DNA of 64,000 nt. It comes from Tillus elongatus (lineage: Eukaryota > Arthropoda > Insecta > Coleoptera > Cleridae). Made by a program: the position numbers and the translations under genes. Below are positions 27,138 to 38,925 of the stretch, in pieces; within the stretch, counting starts at the first letter, position 1; each line of letters begins with the position of its first letter. The notes under the pieces were generated by a model that saw only the letters and a program-made list of their open reading frames with translations, was not told the DNA's origin and searched no databases. The stretch spans positions 166,868,118 to 166,932,117 of the forward strand of contig OZ023265.1 in assembly GCA_964006375.1 (NCBI GenBank), read 5' to 3'.

Positions 27138-27813
27138 AATTCCTAGTTGGGATGTTGACGTTCAGAAATAAAATTTTGAAAAAAATTCGTCATTGCGAGA
27201 GTCGTTACCTACTTGCCTATAAGCGACATTTTCCTTATAAAACTTCGCCAAAAGTATACACGGATTTTATTCATTAAACAAAAAATATAATTCTGCCTAT
27301 GACGATATTACACATGGTGTTTTCTTCACCGACCTTTATGTTTCTGCATACTGATGAGCTGACACTTGAAGTTTATGAAGTTTCATCGTCTGCAGTAACT
27401 TACCTAGTTTATGCCCATTTACCAGTTATTTATTACAACGACAACAGCTTTGCATATTGTTTGCGATGCACTTTCAAATCGATTAATTCCCAGTTTCATG
27501 TTCACCTAACACATATCTACCGTACAGACTGTCAGATGTACCGATATTGTGACATCTGCACTCTCACAGTTTCCGTACATTAATCTCAAACTGTCAGTTA
27601 TACTTTGATTAATCAATAATTTATTGCGAAATTTTTATTTTCCGTCTTCCTAAGCAGATTTGCAAATGCATGTAATTAGAACCGATCTTGTCAAGCGTAA
27701 AATGGATAGTATTCTTATTAATTGACCAATTTAAATGCATATTAAAAGTTTGAAGTCGCAAGTAATAGCCTCGGTAGTCCACTGCTGAGAACGAAAATCT
27801 ACTTTCAAAAATC
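27138..27813. other. Spacer, nothing recognised
   Basis: A 94-residue + frame at 27299-27583 has no recognised domain and no supporting context. Confidence 0.35.
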
Positions 27814-29190
27814 TCTGGACGCAGCAAGTGAGTTATGGTAGCGAATGTTCGTAAAAATGTTTTTAATGGCAAATATGTCTTGTTTTTAAAAAAATGACAT
27901 TTGGTTGGCAATATAATCTATATAGCACTAACAATGTACCATATTTCATTAAAATAGCTTGGTTGTTTCAAAAATTACAAACATTTTCCGAAAATAAACT
28001 TCAAAAGTTCGAGAAAAAACAGGTCCGATTTTCTTGGCCAACGAACCTCTTTAAGGTATTTACACATCTGCCAAGATATAACTATTCACAAACAGGTTAA
28101 TTAAAGAAAAAAATTGCAAACATTTATTTTACAAAAACTCACCATTTTTTTACAGAAATTGCCTTCGGTAATGTTATACTAAATTACATTTTACACAAAA
28201 ATTCGACAAGTTCTTTTTTTACAATAACTTACTATAGAATTATTTTTAATTACCAACATATCACAAAAATCTTACAAAAAATAATTTCTACGGAAACACT
28301 CAAATCATTTCTGGGAAAACTTTTCAATTTCAGCCACTATTTGAGAGTGCCTATATAGAGCAGCTCAATTTTCTCAACGAGTAATAGAAACAAAAAGCTC
28401 TCTGAATGCGTCATTTCCATTGGGCTCCGCTATCTATTGATAAAAATGCCGTATTACAATTTGTTTAATGTGTTTGATATATGTGCCAAAAATGTTAAAA
28501 GTTGCAACACAATTCAAATAATACAAAAACGGTGAACGATATCATTTTTTTTTTCTTACAAACCTGCATTATAATTGAATGGAAAACACAAAAATGCAAT
28601 AATATAATGGGGTGTTCTACTAAAAAAAAGGTGTATATCACCAACGACTTATGGGCCACCCTGTGGTTGTCAAGATAATTTTATAAGATGCAGCTCTAGA
28701 TACCCTATAATTAACGTATATACTGTTTTCTCATATCTTGTATAATAACGAATATAGTGAGCTTTACCGTAGAAATGCATAACCCTGTATATATGTAAAC
28801 AGACAACATCTGAAACTGACTCCATATACAGATGTTAGGGGTTCTAATTTGCGCTCATTTAACGAAATCTTTTTAAAATTCATAAGTCGCGGTCTTCTCA
28901 ATAGCGAATTTTTTCTACGACAATTTGCTAAAATATAGACCAGTAAGCCATAAACTCTATAGCTACTACTGCTGAAGCATCAGAAAGAGGGTCTAGTTGA
29001 AATGGATTTTCCGAAAACATTTTAGTAAAATAAAGGACAATGATGGTTGAAACTGAAGCTTAAGGTTTTGTAACACACTTATTACGACATATATTCTACA
29101 TAATCCGTATTTGTTTCAAATTCATTGAGTAAAAATTTGCCTATTTTGACGTTTCAAATCGCAATTTTGACGTTTTAAGAAGAAAATTAT
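27814..29190 (+). mobile_element. GCAAG-family element L3, 3'-truncated
   Basis: Head CTGGACGCAGCAAGTGAGTT at 27816, long body like L2, including the internal 3'-type block (28800-28935, ending ATTTGCTAA). It breaks off at about 29190 where PLE 1 sequence begins; no (AT)n array or terminal hairpin follows. Confidence 0.65.
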
Positions 29191-29199
29191 AAAATATTT

Positions 29200-31165
29200 A
29201 CAATATTTTTTTCTGCTACTTTTTGCCCTCTTTGCGTCAACAAAACTTAACCGTTGTAAGTAATAAAATAATCTCAGAAACGTTTCCTCGAGATTATTTC
29301 TAAGTTCAAGGATTCCACCCCGGCCTTCAACCCATTTAATAAGGTTGTTTCCTCTCTGAGAGAGACTATCAATAGCAACGATCTTTTTCTTTCGAAGGCT
29401 GACAAGGGCCATTGCGTCGTCGTCCTGGATAGGACAGATATATTTCTAAGGTCCCCACTTTCCTAAGGGATAACAGAATTTTAACCATTAACTACAATCC
29501 ACTCCCTTCCTTCACGTCTAAGTTTAGGAAAGGTTTCGATAAGTACGCTCTGTTGGTTTCGCAAAACTACAAGCAGTTGTTATCTATGAACCATATTATT
29601 CCTCGCCTATATGGCCTCCCTAAGATTCATAAAGAGGGTGGCCCCATTCGTCCAGTTGTCTCCTTCGTAGGTTGCATTTCCTATAAATTGTCGAGATTTC
29701 TATCTTTCTGATAATCTCTGGGTTTGATTACCAATCACCTTACTCTGTCAAAAATTCTTCACAGCTTGTGAATAGACTCAGTAACATAACGATGAGAGGT
29801 GGTTCATTTTTGGTTTCTTAAGACGTCCTTAATCTCTTTACCAGTGTTCCCGTCAGTCAGACACTGTTGCTCTTAAAGAATTTACTTGCTTCCTCTTCCC
29901 TCAGCAGCAAGTCCCAGAGGGCCCTTCACGCCTTGGTGAACGTTTGCCTGGCCCAGAACTTCTTCTCGCTTATTATAAGATTTTCGTCCAGAAGGACGGT
30001 CTCCCCATGGGTAATCCGTTGTCGCCTCTTTGTATGGAGATTTTCATGAGCTTCTTTGAGAGGGACCTGGTCTTCAAAGACTACAATCCTTTTTTTAACC
30101 AAATTTTATCTTGGTCACGCTATTTCGACGATATGCTTGTGGTGTGGTCGGGTACCACACAGCAGCTCCACCTGTTCCTGAGTTAACTCAACAATCTACA
30201 TGTCAACATCAATTTCACTATGGAGTTAAAAGTCAATTTATCCATAAGTTTCCTTGGTTTGAAGCTGAATAGAAATAGCAGTTCCATTGTTTTCGATATT
30301 TACAGAAAACCCACTCAAACAGACCACCTGATTCCGTTCAAGTCTTGCCACCACATTTCTCAAAAGTTGGCTTCAATCAGATTCCTGATCGACAGACTAC
30401 TTAGAGTTCCACTGTCGTGGACGAATTTCATTGGAGAACTAAACCTCATCAAGCAACTCGTAGTCAACAACGAGTATCCAGTTTGTATCGTCGACAGGAT
30501 GGTCAGTAAAAAGAGCCGTCAGCTCTTAGTGGAAATGAGCACCAGTTTACCTCTCGCCCAGCCAGAAGGAGTCTCTTATTTCCCCTTCACTTATTGTGGT
30601 CCTGTGTCCACCACCATAGTTAAAGCCCTCAAGAGAGACAATGTGAAGTTTTCGTTCAAATCCACGAACACAGTAATATGTTCATCCATAACAAGGACAA
30701 TATTCCGGACCTTAAGAAGTCAGGTGTTTATCGTTTAACATGTGGTGCCCCCGATTGCAATGCTATTTACATCGTGAGAACAGGAAGGTCATTAAGCACT
30801 AGGGTGTTAGAACATCTCAGAAGTAGAAATCAGGTCAGTAATGACACGTCAGTTTTTGATTGTCATTTAAGAGACAGAGTGGTCACTGCTTCAATAAGAA
30901 CACGGATGCTAAGATTTTACATCCCTCAAGTTTTGGAGTTTAACAATTTATCTTAGAAGAGATGGAGATTTTCAAACATGTCAAATGCTCCAATGATGAA
31001 GTTTTGAACCTGTCCAACACCGACATATCGAACTTTCCTTCACTGTACAATCGCTTAGTGAACAAGTGCTATCAGAAGTCTCTGGTTTTCTATGGCCAGA
31101 GTTGTGATGCATATGAAGATGGCTGTTCTGTGGCTCCCCTTCCCTTCACTTTTAGTCTCTGACAT
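29200..31165 (+). pseudogene. Penelope-like element 1, RT and GIY-YIG remnant
   Basis: Plus strand, broken into several frames. SKADKGHCVVVLDR (near 29395) is the PLE entry block; PRLYGLPKIHKEGGPIRPVV near 29601; LPMGNPLSPL near 30003; YFDDML (catalytic YxDD intact) near 30121; FDIYRKPTQTDHLI near 30295. The GIY-YIG endonuclease follows: SGVYRLTCGAPDCNAIYIVR (30720 on), where the family Gly of YIG is Val, then TGRSLSTRVLEHL. The last frame runs to 31161. At least two stops (about 29710, 29820, 30183) and two frameshifts make it non-functional. The 5' end is truncated against L3. Same domain order as PLE 2 but a clearly different lineage (different motif wording). Confidence 0.9.
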
Positions 31166-31854
31166 ATCTGCTATTCTGTCGTTTGTTTTTTAGTTCGCCG
31201 TCTTGCCGTCGAGTCAGCGCTATCCGCTCTCTTGAGTTTTCACAAATAGCCCTTTTATATTGATTGGATGACACCGTGGATCATTTTCTGGCACATTCAG
31301 GTGCGATGTTGTTGGACCTCTGGTACAATAGATACAAATCCCAACTTTGTCAACCTGTGTATAGTTTTGACTCAAATTTTCAAGAATTGGAAAGTAAATA
31401 CTGATGCCATTTTGTTTTTCTTAATTCGCTTTATACATTTTCAAACTCCTTAGGAGTTCTCATGAGATTTCTGCTTGACTATGTAGCCTTCTGTTACGTT
31501 TGCTCTGTCAGTTCAATCCACAACTTTTCAATTTTCAAATTTAATTTCACATTTGGCTTTTGCATTTTGTCAATCAGCTTGATTTGCTTTTATTTTATTC
31601 TGATAATTTTAACCTGCTTTGACTGCATGCTTTTTGACTATATTGTAACTTTTTTAACTGTAGTCTGTAGTTTTTATTGTAAATTTCGGCTTTTACTGTT
31701 ACTTTTAGCCTATTTTACTGTTCGACTGTAGATTGTTAACCTTGATGATGTCTGTAGTGTTTACCTTGAGATCATTGTGCTTCAACCGGCACAATTGCCT
31801 ACCAGAAAACAATGTTTTCTGACAGACCTTTTTATTACATTTTTAGATTTGCCC
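31166..31854. other. PLE 1 3' untranslated region (inferred)
   Basis: T-rich, no credible gene. Assigned to PLE 1 because a hammerhead-like motif typical of PLE termini follows. Confidence 0.4.
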
Positions 31855-31892
31855 CTGAAGATGGCTACTAGGTAGCCGAAACGCGTAGGGTT
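31848..31892 (+). ncRNA. Hammerhead-like motif at the 3' side of PLE 1
   Basis: CCC, CTGAAGA (core strand, position 7 may vary), an extra T, stem II GGCTAC-TAG-GTAGCC (6 bp), GAAA, then minimal stem III AC-GC-GT, A at the cleavage position, GGG pairing with the leading CCC. This is the layout of the short-stem-III hammerheads reported from PLEs. The unpaired T before stem II and the 3-4 bp stem I leave self-cleavage uncertain. Confidence 0.6.
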
Positions 31893-31974
31893 TTAATAAT
31901 AAATTTACTGTCTGGATCAGAAGCCTTTCATTGAGTATTTGATTATGTCTATCCCAGACCATGTGACGTTTAGG

Positions 31975-33480
31975 AATGAAAAGTGAAACAAAATTATTTC
32001 ACGAAGAAATATACCTACCACCAACTAATATAAGTATAATACCTAGGGTACCTAGGTACTTCTGGTTTTCTTTACTCTTAACTTTTACTCTTTATGGAAC
32101 ATTTGAAGTAAAGGAAATTACAGAATATCATAACGCAGTATAAAATACTTATACAATCAGATCAGAACCTCGGTGGTTCAGGGGTAAGAACGTGTGCCTC
32201 TGAACCGAAGGGTACTGGGTTCGATCCCAGAATTCTCCTTTCACTTTTTCAGTACAAACTGTAACATTAACATCAACCGAGGTTCTTGTATTGTATTTAA
32301 GCAAGTTGAATGTCTGCACGTTCCGCCCTTCGAAGAGGGCGTAAAGCCGTCGGTCCCGTGTCCATGCGATATTGGGCCCGTTAAAGATCGCTACCCTCCT
32401 TACAGAAAGGCATGGGTTCGGCAAAATTTCCAGGATAGTGAAGTGAAATTGCTCCCTGGCATCGGTGATTGGCCATAGTCGCGGAAATAGGCCGACGTTA
32501 AAGAAATAAAACACACACACATATAATCAGATGTACAGGGTAAATTATTAAAATTTTAATTTCAAAATTTTGTATTGTTTATATTCATTTCATTTTAAAA
32601 AAGTATGGATACACTAATAGTAAACAAGTGTTGAAAAGAGTTAAGGGCAGCAAGTGCGTTTAGGTAGCGAACTTTTGTAGAAATATTTCAGATGGTAATA
32701 ACTCAATTTCCCATTAAACTAGAATCAGTTTTTATATATAGTGAAACCCATATAAAGGCAGCGTTGGGTACTAGAATTGAAAAATAACTACAAATTTCTT
32801 TTAAAAAACCTTTTTTGTTATTTTGTTTGCACAACCTGTTTCGATTAAGGTGACTCAAATTGATCATCCAAGCGATTAAAAACGAAAAATATCTATCACG
32901 ATTATAATTTGGCAGGTGCATTCATTTTTGAAATTAAGATTAAATTTTCGGTAAATTTTTAGTTTAGCACAAGAGGGACTTTTAGAAAAAAATTCAGAAA
33001 TATGCATAGAACCCTTTCTGAATGCACATGCCACAAGAAAATTTTTTTGCAAACGGCCCCTAAGAAAGTTACAGGACTAGGAGTGAATAGGGGTGCTGGG
33101 CGGAGAAGAAGATAAAAAGGAAATGTGAGCGGAAAGTTCGAAAAACCCAGCTTAGTTGGACCTCTATAAGCTACCTTTTACCCATTTTGCAGCTATAGTT
33201 CCTTAAAATCCTGTTTACTTTGCCCCGGACTCTTATTCACCGCAGGTCCTGCAACTTTGTTGGCGGTTATTCCGAAGAACTTTCTTGTTTATATTGTTCT
33301 TGTTTATGCATTGAGGGTGGTTGTAGGCATGTAGAAGGGGGAGGAGAACTTCCGTGACGAAGCTGAGACCAAGATTTTTAATTTACGTTTAAATTGTTAT
33401 CTCACTTCATTTGTTTGAAATATTTTTCCAAAAATGAATTTGAGGTTGCCGTATTTGTCAGTCTCACATAGAGAGCTACC
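31975..33480 (+). repeat. Inverted-duplicate arm B, interrupted by a SINE
   Basis: Inverse complement of 13750-16015 minus its LINE. Contains GCAAG-type sequence at 32640-32680 (GGCAGCAAGTGCGTTTAGGT), a GGGTGCTGGGCGGAGAAG block near 33090 also found at 13990 and 38950, and the empty site of the LINE at about 33142. Confidence 0.8.
32163..32524 (+). mobile_element. tRNA-derived SINE, copy 1
   Basis: tRNA-like head: TGGTTCAGGGGTAAGAACG (A box) and GGGTTCGATCCCA (B box, 32217-32229). A ~270-bp body with GTTAAAGATCG and GGCCGACGTTAAAGAAATAA precedes a (AC)n tail. Flanked by AATCAGAT at 32155-32162 and 32525-32532, a target-site duplication, and the uninterrupted locus at about 15825 lacks it. 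Overlapping open frames are shadows. Which tRNA it came from was not determined. Confidence 0.9.
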
Positions 33481-33599
33481 ATATTTTACAATTTAAAGAG
33501 GGTATAAATTAATTGAGGCTAATACGATATAGTGCCTTTCCCCCGTAGAGAGGGAAATTATAAACAGCTAATTCTCTATTAAAATATTAAGGTTAGATT

Positions 33600-35320
33600 G
33601 TTTCTACCGCCCTGGGAAAGGCTGAACTTTTTGCCTCGTTGTTCGCCGGCAATTCTACTCTCAACCCACCTCCAAATGTTCAACCATCAACAATCCCCAA
33701 TGTCGCGCATAAAATGACGGATATCATTTTCAAAACTAGAAAGGTACGAAAGATGCTCTCTTCTCTTAATATCAGAAAAGCCTCTGGCCTTGACGAGATC
33801 CCAGCAATTGTTCTCAAAAAATGCGCACCAGAACTTGCTCCTGTCCTGACTTGTCTGTTTCAGACATCTTACAATATAGGCATATTCCCTAGTAACTGGA
33901 AAACTGCTCGAGTACAACCCGTCCCCAAAAAAGGATCGAAAGCGCTTCCTAGCAACTACAGGCCTATTTCTCTCCTTTCAGTCATCTCTAAAGTGATGGA
34001 AAAGTATATAAACACCGAATTACTAAAATTTCTTGAAAAATACAGTCTAATCTAAGACAGGCAGTATGGATTCCGTCAGCGCAGATCAACTGCCAACCTC
34101 CTTTCCTTTGTCACTCATTCTTGGAACAAGTTTATGGAACTACATGGTGAATCCCAGATTGTGGCTCTAGACATATCCAAAGCATTCGACCAGGTCTGGC
34201 ACGCAGCGCTGCTTAATAAACTACCGGCCTGTGGCCTACCACCAAAACTCTGTACGTGGACAGCAAATTTCCTATCCAACCGGAGCATTTCTGTTGTCGT
34301 GGATGGCCATTCCTCTAAACTGTATCCAATTAATGCAGGAGTTCCTTAAGGTTCAGCTTTAGCCCCTACTTTGTTTCTTCTCCACATCAATGACCTCCTC
34401 TCTAGCACATCCAACCCAGTTCACAGTTACGCGGACGACAGCACCCTCCACTCAAATATACAATATACTAAGCCTGTCTTTTTAGCCCAACTAGATGAGG
34501 ATTGCAGACTTATGGATGGTTCTATCTCCGTGGATCTCCAAAAAAATAGAAATCTTGTACAATTCAACCCCACCAAATCACAGTCTTGCTTTCTTTCTCA
34601 TAAGAGATGCACTAGCCCTAGATCCATCACAATAAACAACCAAGTTATTCAAAGTAATGAGTCCTTTTCACTTGTTGGCATCTCTGTGGATCGAAATCTC
34701 AATTGGCACCAACATGTCACATCAATTTCAGAAGCGGCTGCTAAGAAATTAGGTTTCCTCTTCCGGGCTCGCAAATACTTTTCACCAGCTAATCTTTATA
34801 CTTTATATACTTCACAAATAAGACCAAACCTCGAATACTGCTCCCACATCTGGGGTGCTGCTGCCGTTTCTACACTCGCTATCCTGGACTCTATTCAGAA
34901 GAGAGCTATACGTCTCATCGGTGACCCTACTCTCACCCAAAGGCTGCCATATCTTGCCCACCGACGTGCCGTTGGTGACCTCTCTCTCTGCACGGGCACT
35001 GCTCAGAGGAGTTTCTTACATAGTTCCTCCACCTGCTGCCCCCAACAGATCTACCAGGGGAACAGAGCGAATGCACCCTTTTACTGTCCAGGTCACCAGA
35101 CATAGAACATCTTGTTATGCCCGATCTGTTGTCCCGAGGACTTCCAAGTTGTGGAATTTCTTACCAGCACATGTTTTTCCTTCTCCCCCGAACCTCCAAA
35201 CCTTCAAGTCCAGAATTAACAAGCTGCCTCTTTCCCACTTGTCGACACCCACGGTACGATAGTCTTTAGGCTGTAAGCCCCCGTGGTGTGTTGTTGAAAT
35301 AAAAAAATAAAAATAAAAGA
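33600..35320 (+). pseudogene. LINE reverse transcriptase (CR1/jockey-like), decayed
   Basis: Longer copy of the LINE seen at 14124-15246. Plus strand: RKASGLDEIPAIVLKKCAPE (RT entry), NYRPISLLSVISKVMEKY (motif before palm), stop at 34054, ALDISKAFDQVWH (motif A, near 34170), PINAGVP then a TAA where the sister copy has CAA (34347), LAPTLFLLHINDLL, SYADDSTLHS (catalytic, near 34427), LVGISVDRNLNWH, frameshift near 34990, and the C-terminal RTSKLWNFLPAHVFPSPP ending at 35262. The 3' UTR matches the sister copy and ends in an (AAATA)n tail at 35298-35320, which also orients it. Endonuclease and ORF1 are absent. Confidence 0.9.
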
Positions 35321-35517
35321 TACGGTTGAGTTTCACAAAACTCTTTCTATTATTTTCAAATAATTGTTGCTAATGCTCCATTAATATATAAAATACCTGA
35401 CTAGATATTTGATCTGCAATTGACCTTGACAACAGATTTGTAATCAGAATCTCTATTCTAGACAAGAAAATTAATGCACAAGGTGTTTTTAAATATTTAA
35501 TGCCTAAATTATATTAC

Positions 35518-36465
35518 ATACAGACTTGGAGACTACTTCTCTGGCTTCACTGTTGGTTTTTGTAGGTGAAGGACGTAGCCAGCGCGTGAGCTAACTGGAG
35601 CAAATGGCCCTTCGAATTCTGGAAGTACTAGGATGTTCTTCAATGCTTCTGTGACTATAGTTTCGCTGCTTGACAGCATTTTCAGACAGATTAAAATTGA
35701 ATTAGTACGAAATCGTGACAACTACAAATAAATATCTGTTGCTATGTTATGATATGATGTTTTGATCAAAAAATTTTTATCAATTTGAAAATAAAATGAA
35801 ACACTACATATTTATAATGACAAACGTAAACTAGACTTTTTTGAAGCTTTAGAAGTCAAAAGGCACACACACGACAATAACTACCTTGTTTTATACGAGC
35901 AAACTGATTTAATGAATTCCCCTTTCTTGGATATTCTTCTTTCTAATTAAATATGTCAAAGAAAATAAATTTAACTATTATTTCAAAAAAGTTGTAATAA
36001 AATAATGAGGTGATGTATGTCGATATTTTCGTTGTATAGAGACTACTTTTATACTGTTATTGTTTAGTTATTTTATTGTTGTAACTGTTATCATAGTTAT
36101 TATAGGCTAGTTCTAGTTTTTTTTTATGTTAAATATTGACATACATCACATAGACATTTTGAAAACCTCATCTGTCATCTGTGTTTCATTTTATTTTCAA
36201 TTTGATGAAATTTTTTTGATCAAAACATCATATCATAACATAGCAACAGATATTTATCTGTAGTTGTCATGATTTCGTACTAATTCAATTTTAATCAGCC
36301 TGAAAATGCTGTCAAGCAGCGAAACTATAGTCATAGAACCATTGAAGAACATCCTAGAACTTCCAGAATTCGAAGGGCCACTTGCTCCAGTTAGCTCACG
36401 CGCTGGCTACGTCCTTCACATACAAAAACCAACAGTGAAGCCAGAGAAGTAGTCTCCAAGTCTGT
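35518..36465. repeat. Inverted repeat, ~285-bp arms, with hammerhead-like remnants
   Basis: 35518-35805 is the inverse complement of 36180-36465 (shared CTCACGCGCTGGCTACGTCC, CAAAACATCATATCATAACA). Each arm carries CTGAAAATGCTGTCAAGCAG / CGAAAC, a hammerhead-like pattern with a broken core (CTGAAAA) and stem GCTG-TCAAG-CAGC. The 375-bp spacer contains no gene. A third, deleted copy lies at 44380-44640. Confidence 0.85.
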
Positions 36466-36591
36466 ATGTAGTATGGACAAGTTTCACCAAGTAAGGGCAA
36501 CAACAATCAATGAACTAAATTATATTACCTTTATAAACATTATTACAAACAAATATTTCTTACAATAATTGTGGAAGCGGTAAATACATAT

Positions 36592-36944
36592 TGTTGCGTT
36601 TTCTCCGGGTTCTGGATAAGTGAGACTTTAAATTTTAACAAAACAACTTTATTTACACTCTAAATATGTATACAATAAAATTTCTAGAATGTCTCTCTCA
36701 CAAAACACTTAATTTACTGGCCTTACAATTACTAATCTGCACACAAGTTACTATACTGGAACTACAGTCTAACACTATACACTCATTACTGCTTGTTCAA
36801 GTCACTTCAACATTCTCCAACTGAACTGAACTCCGCTGGCTTACTTCCATCTTTATATAGCCGTCGCACCTTCCAGTTCGTTCTCGAGCATTCTATTCCA
36901 GAATGTTCCAGGACCTTCTTTTACTAGAAGGTTCTGTGAATACA
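36592..36944 (-). mobile_element. Putative solo LTR, minus orientation
   Basis: On the minus strand: a heat-shock-element cluster, TATATAAA, a ~230-bp leader, AATAAA (36647-36652 region) and an end ...CGCAACA; on the plus strand the block starts TGTTGCG and ends GAATACA, i.e. TG...CA. This order (enhancer, TATA, poly-A signal within ~350 bp) is that of an LTR. No target duplication and no adjacent internal region with gag/pol was found, so a captured heat-shock promoter is an alternative. Confidence 0.5.
36853..36934 (-). promoter_or_regulatory. Heat-shock-element cluster upstream of a TATA box
   Basis: Plus-strand units spaced by 2 bp: TTC-ca-GAA-tg-TTC-ca-GGA-cc-TTC at 36896-36918, i.e. 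a perfect three-unit HSE plus two more units, and GAA-gg-TTC at 36927-36934. On the minus strand TATATAAA (36853-36860) lies about 36 bp downstream, the spacing of animal heat-shock promoters. HSF binding is an inference. Confidence 0.65.
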
Positions 36945-37019
36945 GATCGGTCCCGTATGTATACAGGGGGATGTATATACAGGTGATCCAAATGTGGTCA
37001 TCACTCCTATGTTACACAA

Positions 37020-37120
37020 GAGGTGTTTCTCGTAATATAAGATCTCTCTGCGTATACAGGGTGTAAGGGTTCTCTGCGCATACACGGTGTGTATACAGGG
37101 TGTTCGGAATGTGCAGACCT
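37020..37120. repeat. Short tandem motif GTATACAGGGTGT
   Basis: Several near copies of TCTCTGCGTATACAGGGTGT over 100 bp. Confidence 0.5.
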
Positions 37121-37699
37121 CAGTTATCCGTTCCGACGGGGTACAAGTTGGTAACTTCGTTATTTCTGGTCCTAGAGTGTTGAGACTTCGCCTGAGGGGG
37201 GTCACCCCAGGCACCCCCAGGAGGGTGGGAAGGCGGTGTTGCCAGATTGTGTAAAAATTCCCAGATGTTGGGGAAATTCTGGAGATGTGGCAACACCGCA
37301 CCTACGTCTATTGAAGTGCTTTGTAACAATATTATGTAGACTACAATAAAACGTAAACAACAGATTTCTGTCAACTGTATGGTCAAGTGGTTGAGGGCAT
37401 CAGCAGTGTCTATAGTTCACTAAGTGGACATTGGAACCTGTGGTGAGCACTAATAAGTATATTTGGAGCACCCAAATCACCACAACACATCTTTTTAAAG
37501 ACCAGGCGATCATTTCACTAACAAAGTTAGCGTCATCAAAGTATGGAAAACTCTAAAATGTTTATAGTGTCAGGTTCTATTATTCGAGTTCTGAACGTGA
37601 ACGTTTTTGTTTACAAGCTAATTACTTTCACGTCGTCAATACGTGTGGGAGTATGGTATCGGTATGGTATCGCTTAAACGTCGTAAAAAGTGTCAAATC
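37121..37699. other. Spacer with scraps shared elsewhere
   Basis: 37410-37480 resembles 7160-7230; 37515-37545 shares AACAAAGTTAGCGTCATC with the foldback at 41317. No gene recognised. Confidence 0.4.
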
Positions 37700-37900
37700 C
37701 TATAGAAGACTTAATTATGGAAAGAATTTTTTTGTCTGTCGGTGGGTCTGTCGGCCTGTACGTCTGTCTGTTAGTACTCGCAAAAACTTTCCGACGATTT
37801 GAGATATCGTCTTCAAATTTGGTATCCAGTGAGAACCCCACAAACGAACGGGATAGTGAATGAACGGGGTGATTTGGTAAAAATTTAGGTAAATTTGCAG
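37700..37900 (-). repeat. GACAGACC-type unit, inverted
   Basis: Minus-strand relative of the units at 7668-8957: ACCAAATTTGAAGACGATAT followed by a CAGACAGACGTACAGGCCGA block. Confidence 0.7.
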
Positions 37901-38405
37901 TTTAACTCCCGAACGATTTTCAAAACATCGACTGCTGATAGATAAAGTTTGGTGTCTTAAATGCACGCTGATGCTATTGTTGCCTTTTGTTCTCTCTTAT
38001 TTCCCGAGTTATTCGCATTTAAAGTTGCTTACACATTAAACAGTGTTTTAACAATTTCCCAGTACGGTCCTGTCCCATGGAATCTTCTTCCCTCCTAAAC
38101 ATTACATTTGACATAAAGTTTACATTGTGTTTGGGAACCCCAGAATATTCTGGAATCGTGGGACGTTGTCATTATAACTGACAGTTTGCACGTCGCTTTC
38201 AGTACGGCTCTAGAACCGCTACGCGTTTGGATGCTCTCTTATATTCGGGTATGACGAACGTTATTTCTGAAATTGTGCGTTGTTTATCTTGTTCTGTTGA
38301 TGACCAGTGGTGTTGTAGTGGCTTATAAGGTGCACGTGTGGTCCTTTTCTTAGTCGGTGACGTGTTATTTGTTTTCTGTGTTGTTTTTGTGATGAGGATA
38401 TTGCT

Positions 38406-38480
38406 ATGTCGGAGGCCATTAAATTACAAGGTCACAGATTGCTTACCCAAGGGCAGGGCCTACATCATTTGCTTGAGATG
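38406..38480 (+). CDS. Candidate first coding exon, unknown
   Basis: ATG at 38406 opens a 25-codon stretch, MSEAIKLQGHRLLTQGQGLH and five further residues, ending exactly at GAGATG|GTAAAT, a plausible 5' splice donor. Upstream 200 bp is less AT-rich than the surroundings. No family is recognised, and no downstream exon was identified; the GC-rich foldback begins 56 bp later. It could equally be a short chance frame. Confidence 0.2.
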
Positions 38481-38536
38481 GTAAATATATATATTTCGAT
38501 CGTTTCGCGGTATTTGCTATGGGATGCTCGGCGATG

Positions 38537-38854
38537 CTTAAGTAGACGGGTCCCGTCCATACATCGCGAGAGCATTTCCCGACGGTGCTTATTGCTCTAG
38601 GGGCTTGCCTGAACTGACCTGCCCTGACCTGCCCTGTAGGTCAGGAAGGTCAGTTCAGGCAGGCCACTAGATCAATAAGCACCGTCCAGCAAGGCAGGTC
38701 AGGTCAGGTCAGTTCAGGCAGGCCCCTAGAGCAATAAGCACCGTCCGGCATGGCAGATCAGGAAGGTCAGGTCAGGCAGACCACTAGAGCAATAAGCACC
38801 GCCCGGCAATGCCGCTCTCGCAATGCATGCAATGGCGGGACCCGTCTACTTAAG
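38537..38854. repeat. GC-rich foldback element
   Basis: Ends CTTAAGTAGACGGGTCCCG and its inverse complement (to 38854); homologous arms extend about 100 bp (GGTGCTTATTGCTCTAG). The centre holds about three direct copies of a ~74-bp unit (AGAGCAATAAGCACCG, GGTCAGTTCAGGCAGGCC). Far more GC-rich than anything near it. No coding frame. Confidence 0.8.
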
Positions 38855-38925
38855 CGCCCCCCTGCCGGGGGGGGGTTCCTTCCCCCTCGTGTGCGTACAA
38901 TCACCATCATTGCATAAACCACATG

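Noticed and set aside
32149..32520. Overlapping frames of 123 and 94 residues
   Set aside because: They lie wholly inside the tRNA-derived SINE on both strands.
36924..37301. Minus-strand frames of 125 and 88 residues near 37.1 kb
   Set aside because: Cross GTATACAGGG repeats, no recognisable domain, and composition unlike a protein gene.
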